Assembly: GCA_001657385.1 (NCBI GenBank)
Contig: LYSZ01000001.1
Coordinates: 620,001-684,000 of the forward strand
DNA length: 64,000 bases
Source of the DNA: Parvularcula sp. BBD 1991-13
Lineage (GTDB): Bacteria > Pseudomonadota > Alphaproteobacteria > Caulobacterales > Parvularculaceae
Direction of reading: 5' to 3'
Part shown: positions 60,701-64,000 of the stretch, piece after piece
How the letters are laid out: every line of letters starts with the position of its first letter
Position numbering within the stretch: position 1 is the stretch's first letter
The notes under the pieces: generated by a model
Seen by the model: the letters and a program-made list of their open reading frames with translations, nothing else
Database searches by the model: none
Told to the model about the DNA's origin: nothing
Program-made: the position numbers and the translations under genes

Positions 60701-61512
60701 CCGTGGTCGGGGTGCAGCCCTTCGGCGGGGAGGGCCTGTCGGGCACGGGACCGAAGGCCGGCGGCCCGCATTATCTGCGCGCCCTCGTCAAGGCGCAGCC
60801 CGCGGCGCGAGCAGACGAGACGGCGGCGCAGGACGCCGCGCTCACGGTTCCCATTCGCTACGATACGGACAGTCTCGGCGCCGACGAAAACGCCGCGCTC
60901 GCCGCGGCCGACGCCGCCTATAGCGACTGGTCGGCCATGGACCGGTCGGCGATCCTCGCCGCCGCGTTCGCTGCGGACCCGGGCGCGGCCGCCGGCGCGG
61001 ACGGGCAGACCGGCGGCGGCCTTGGCGACGCGGCGCGGCGCTGGGCGCTGGATCTGCAGGCCGGGCGCGAGCTTCCCGGCCCCGCCGGCGAAGCCAACAC
61101 GCTCAAGCTGCGCGGGCGCGGCGTTGTCCTGTGCCTCGGTCCGGACGCCGACGCCCTGATGCGTCAGGTCGCGCTCAGCCTCGCCGCCGGCAACACGGCG
61201 CTCAGCGTCGGCGAGGCGCCGCCTGGCCTTGCCGACCGCCTTGAACGGCTCGGCGCGCCGAAAGGCGTTTACCATGCGCTGACCCGCCCGGCCGGCGCGG
61301 CGCTCCTGCGCGACGATCGCCTGCGCGCCGTCGTCTGCGACAGCGAGGCGGCGCGCGCCGGCCTGGAAGCGGCGCTGCGCGCGCGCGCCGGCGCCCTGAT
61401 CCCGGTGCTGCGCGGCGAGGACGCGCCGTGGCGGTTCGCGGTGGAGCGCACGCTTAGCGTCAACACGACGGCGGCGGGCGGCGACGTTCGCCTGTTGTCG
61501 CTGGGCGAATAG
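57784..61512 (+). CDS. putA: Bifunctional proline dehydrogenase / L-glutamate gamma-semialdehyde dehydrogenase
   Basis: [110 protein letters not shown]. Confidence 0.96.
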   Translation: [1242 protein letters not shown]

Positions 61513-61721
61513 GGCTAGGCTGATCTTTTTGCGGGCGGCGGCGCGCAGAACGGCGTGCAGAACGGCGCCGCCGCGGGCGGACGGGACCTGAAGGATTTTC
61601 GGGAGGGGGACTTTCGGGATTTTTCAGGGGTTTGTCGCGGCGCAGGAACCCTTCGCCGCACGCCGTCTTGCCAATCAATGAGGAGCGGTTTTCCTTGGCG
61701 TACAGAAAAGAGCAATCGAAC

Positions 61722-62939
61722 ATGACCACGGCGAACATCACGGCCAACATGGCGACACCCTACGAGTCGGAGCCTTTCCTCGCGTCTCCCGACGCCACGG
61801 GGCGCTGGATGAACTGGTTTTTCGCCGACAAGGGCCGGATGTTCTGGGTGCTGCAGGCGATCGGCTGGCCCGGTTTCGTGGTGTTCCACTTTTTCACCGT
61901 GTCTTCCTTCGTCGCCGGACGAAATCCGGACTCCCTTCTTTATTCCGTCGCCTCGTCCCTGATCGGTTTTTTGACCACCAGCATCCTCGCCCGTCCGATC
62001 TATCGCTTCGCGCGCCGGCAGGGGCCGATCCTTCTCCTCACCATCGTCCTGACCTCGACGATCTTCATGTCGATCCTGATGGGCGTGATGAAGGCGCAGA
62101 CGTTCGGCATCCTGTTCGGCAACGCCTGGATGGACTTTCGCGGCGCGGTGATCGGCTCGTCGAACTTCATGTTCCTGATCATGCCCGACATGCCGGCGAA
62201 CCTGTTGCTCCTCGGCTCCTGGGCGGGCTTTTATTTCGGCGTCAACTATTACCTCAACCTGCGCAACGAGACGCAGCGCGCGCTGGTCTCCGCGCGCCTC
62301 GCCGACCAGGCGCAACTGAAAATGCTGCGTTACCAGCTCAACCCGCATTTCCTGTTCAACACGCTGAACGCGATTTCGACCCTGGTCCTGGAAAAGGACG
62401 GCAAGGGCGCGAACGCCATGCTGACGCAGTTGTCGGCGTTCCTGCGCTATTCCCTCGACAGCGATCCGTTACAGAAAACAACGCTTGCGGAGGAAATCAG
62501 GGCGCTCCAGCTTTATCTCAAAATCGAAAAGACGCGCTTCGACGATCGCCTGACGGTCAATTTCGAGATTGACGACGCCGCGCTCGATGCGCTGGCGCCG
62601 TCCCTCATCCTTCAGCCGGCGATCGAGAACGCCATCAAATACGCCATCGCCAGGATGGAAAGCGGCGGCGTGATCACGGTCAGGGCGCGCGTGGATAATG
62701 ACCGGCTGGTGATGGAGGTCTGCGACAACGGCCCCGATGCGCCGGACGATCCGGCGCGCCTTCTGAAAAACGAGACTGCGGGCGTCGGCCTTGTGAACAT
62801 GCGCGAACGCCTCGCCTATCTTTACCAGGAGCGCAGCGCGTTCCGGCTGCTGCGCGTCGAGCCGCAGGGGCTGTGCGTGCGCCTCAGCATCCCGTTTGAA
62901 ACCGCCGCGCCGAAAGATCGGCGGGCGCCGAGACCTTGA
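61722..62939 (+). CDS. LytS/YehU-type sensor histidine kinase
   Basis: LKMLRYQLNPHFLFNTLNAISTLVLE; LILQPAIENAIKYAIA; GVGLVNMRERLAYLY; multiple TM. Confidence 0.94.
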   Translation: MTTANITANMATPYESEPFLASPDATGRWMNWFFADKGRMFWVLQAIGWPGFVVFHFFTVSSFVAGRNPDSLLYSVASSLIGFLTTSILARPIYRFARRQGPILLLTIVLTSTIFMSILMGVMKAQTFGILFGNAWMDFRGAVIGSSNFMFLIMPDMPANLLLLGSWAGFYFGVNYYLNLRNETQRALVSARLADQAQLKMLRYQLNPHFLFNTLNAISTLVLEKDGKGANAMLTQLSAFLRYSLDSDPLQKTTLAEEIRALQLYLKIEKTRFDDRLTVNFEIDDAALDALAPSLILQPAIENAIKYAIARMESGGVITVRARVDNDRLVMEVCDNGPDAPDDPARLLKNETAGVGLVNMRERLAYLYQERSAFRLLRVEPQGLCVRLSIPFETAAPKDRRAPRP

Positions 62940-62975
62940 TCCGATCATCCGCAATGCAACGCCAGGGGACAGCCA

Positions 62976-63791
62976 ATGAGTGAAGACAAAATCCGCGTCA
63001 TGCTGGTCGACGACGAACCGCTCGCCCTGCGCGGCCTGAAGCTGCGGCTGGAAGCGTTCCCGGAAATCGAGATCGTCGCCGAATGCGCCAATGGCCGCGA
63101 GGCGGTGAAGGAGATACGGGCGCAGGAGCCGGATCTGGTGTTCCTCGACATCCAGATGCCGGGCCTCGACGGTTTCGGCGTCGTCCGTGCACTGATCGGC
63201 TGTCCGGCGCCGCTGATCGTGTTCGTCACCGCCTATGACAAATACGCCATCGACGCGTTCGAGGCGAACGCCCTCGATTACATCGTCAAGCCGGTGGAGG
63301 AGGAACGCCTCAAGGACGCCGTGCACCGTGCTCGCGAAGCGCTGAAATCCAAGGCGGCGGCGAGCCGCGAGTCGCGCCTGATCGAAATGCTGGCCTCGCT
63401 CAGCGACGACGACCGCGACCGGATCAAGGAACTGATCAATGACGGCGAGTGGACGGAGAAACAGCGCTACACCGAGCGGCTGTCGTTCAAGGACGGCTCC
63501 AAGGTCGTTGTCCTGACCGCGGACGAAATCGAGTGGATCGACGCCGCCGGCGACTACATGTGCATTCACGCGGGCGGCAAGACCCACATCATCCGCGAGA
63601 CCATGAAGGCGCTGCAACAGCGCCTCGACCCGGCGCGGTTCCAGCGGGTGCACCGCTCGGCCATCGTCAATGTGGGCAAGGTCCGTGAACTTCACCCCCA
63701 CGCCAACGGCGAATACTTCCTGATCCTGGAAGGCGGGCAGGAATTGAAGCTTTCGCGCTCCTACAAGGAAGTGGTGGCGAGGTTCCTATAA
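62976..63791 (+). CDS. LytTR-family response regulator
   Basis: VMLVDDEPLALRGLKLRLEAF; DLVFLDIQMPGLDGFGVVRAL; LTADEIEWIDAAGDYMCIHAGGKTHIIRETMKALQQRL..RFQRVHRSAIVNV. Confidence 0.96.
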   Translation: MSEDKIRVMLVDDEPLALRGLKLRLEAFPEIEIVAECANGREAVKEIRAQEPDLVFLDIQMPGLDGFGVVRALIGCPAPLIVFVTAYDKYAIDAFEANALDYIVKPVEEERLKDAVHRAREALKSKAAASRESRLIEMLASLSDDDRDRIKELINDGEWTEKQRYTERLSFKDGSKVVVLTADEIEWIDAAGDYMCIHAGGKTHIIRETMKALQQRLDPARFQRVHRSAIVNVGKVRELHPHANGEYFLILEGGQELKLSRSYKEVVARFL

Positions 63792-63935
63792 CCGGGAACG
63801 GGCTGCGCTCCGATTGCGCCCTGATTGCGCCCCGATTTCGATAGAACCGCGAAAGACCCGCGACAGGGCCGCCGATTGACCCTTCGAGCACGACCTGCCA
63901 CATCTTGAGCAGCAACGGTCAAGGAGGCGGCGCCC

Positions 63936-64000
63936 ATGCGCGAGACGTTTTACCAGCGAATTGACGAGACCCTGAACGACATCCGCGAACAGGGTCTGGA
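63936..64000 (+). CDS. kbl: Probable glycine C-acetyltransferase (2-amino-3-ketobutyrate CoA ligase), 3' truncated by window
   Basis: RBS aaggagg then MRETFYQRIDETLNDIREQGL resembles Kbl N-terminus; only 21 codons visible. Confidence 0.5.
   Translation, partial: MRETFYQRIDETLNDIREQGL

Overview
High-GC alphaproteobacterial-type chromosomal segment, mostly densely packed housekeeping and metabolic genes. I found no IS elements, prophage, integrase, rRNA or CRISPR array. Recognisable genes include sseA (partial), metC-like, recJ, glpX, phaC, grxD, purL, ettA, fsa/tal, a gabT-like aminotransferase with an ALDH7 gene, a Y-family polymerase, a YCII/YCII/ECF-sigma cassette, mfd, sdhE, fad thiolase/hydratase genes, putA, and a LytS/LytTR two-component pair. 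There are three CCA-encoding tRNAs: Arg-TCT, Pro-TGG and Glu-TTC. The most unusual observations are: (1) the purL frame contains a ~98-aa insert between its two catalytic halves and reads in frame, without a stop, into a complete C-terminal BolA domain; (2) about 18 loci carry short tandem duplications of 11-19 bp in 2-5 copies, with the clear coding examples at exactly 15 bp and the intergenic ones of variable period; (3) phaC carries a long Lys/Ala/Pro histone-H1-like N-terminal extension; (4) a strong orphan minus-strand terminator suggests a small RNA near 31.28-31.35 kb; (5) a fibro-slime-domain gene has a decayed VPLPA-like C-terminus that runs into an antisense tRNA-Arg. All calls come from reading the sequence and the supplied translations; no database searches were run.
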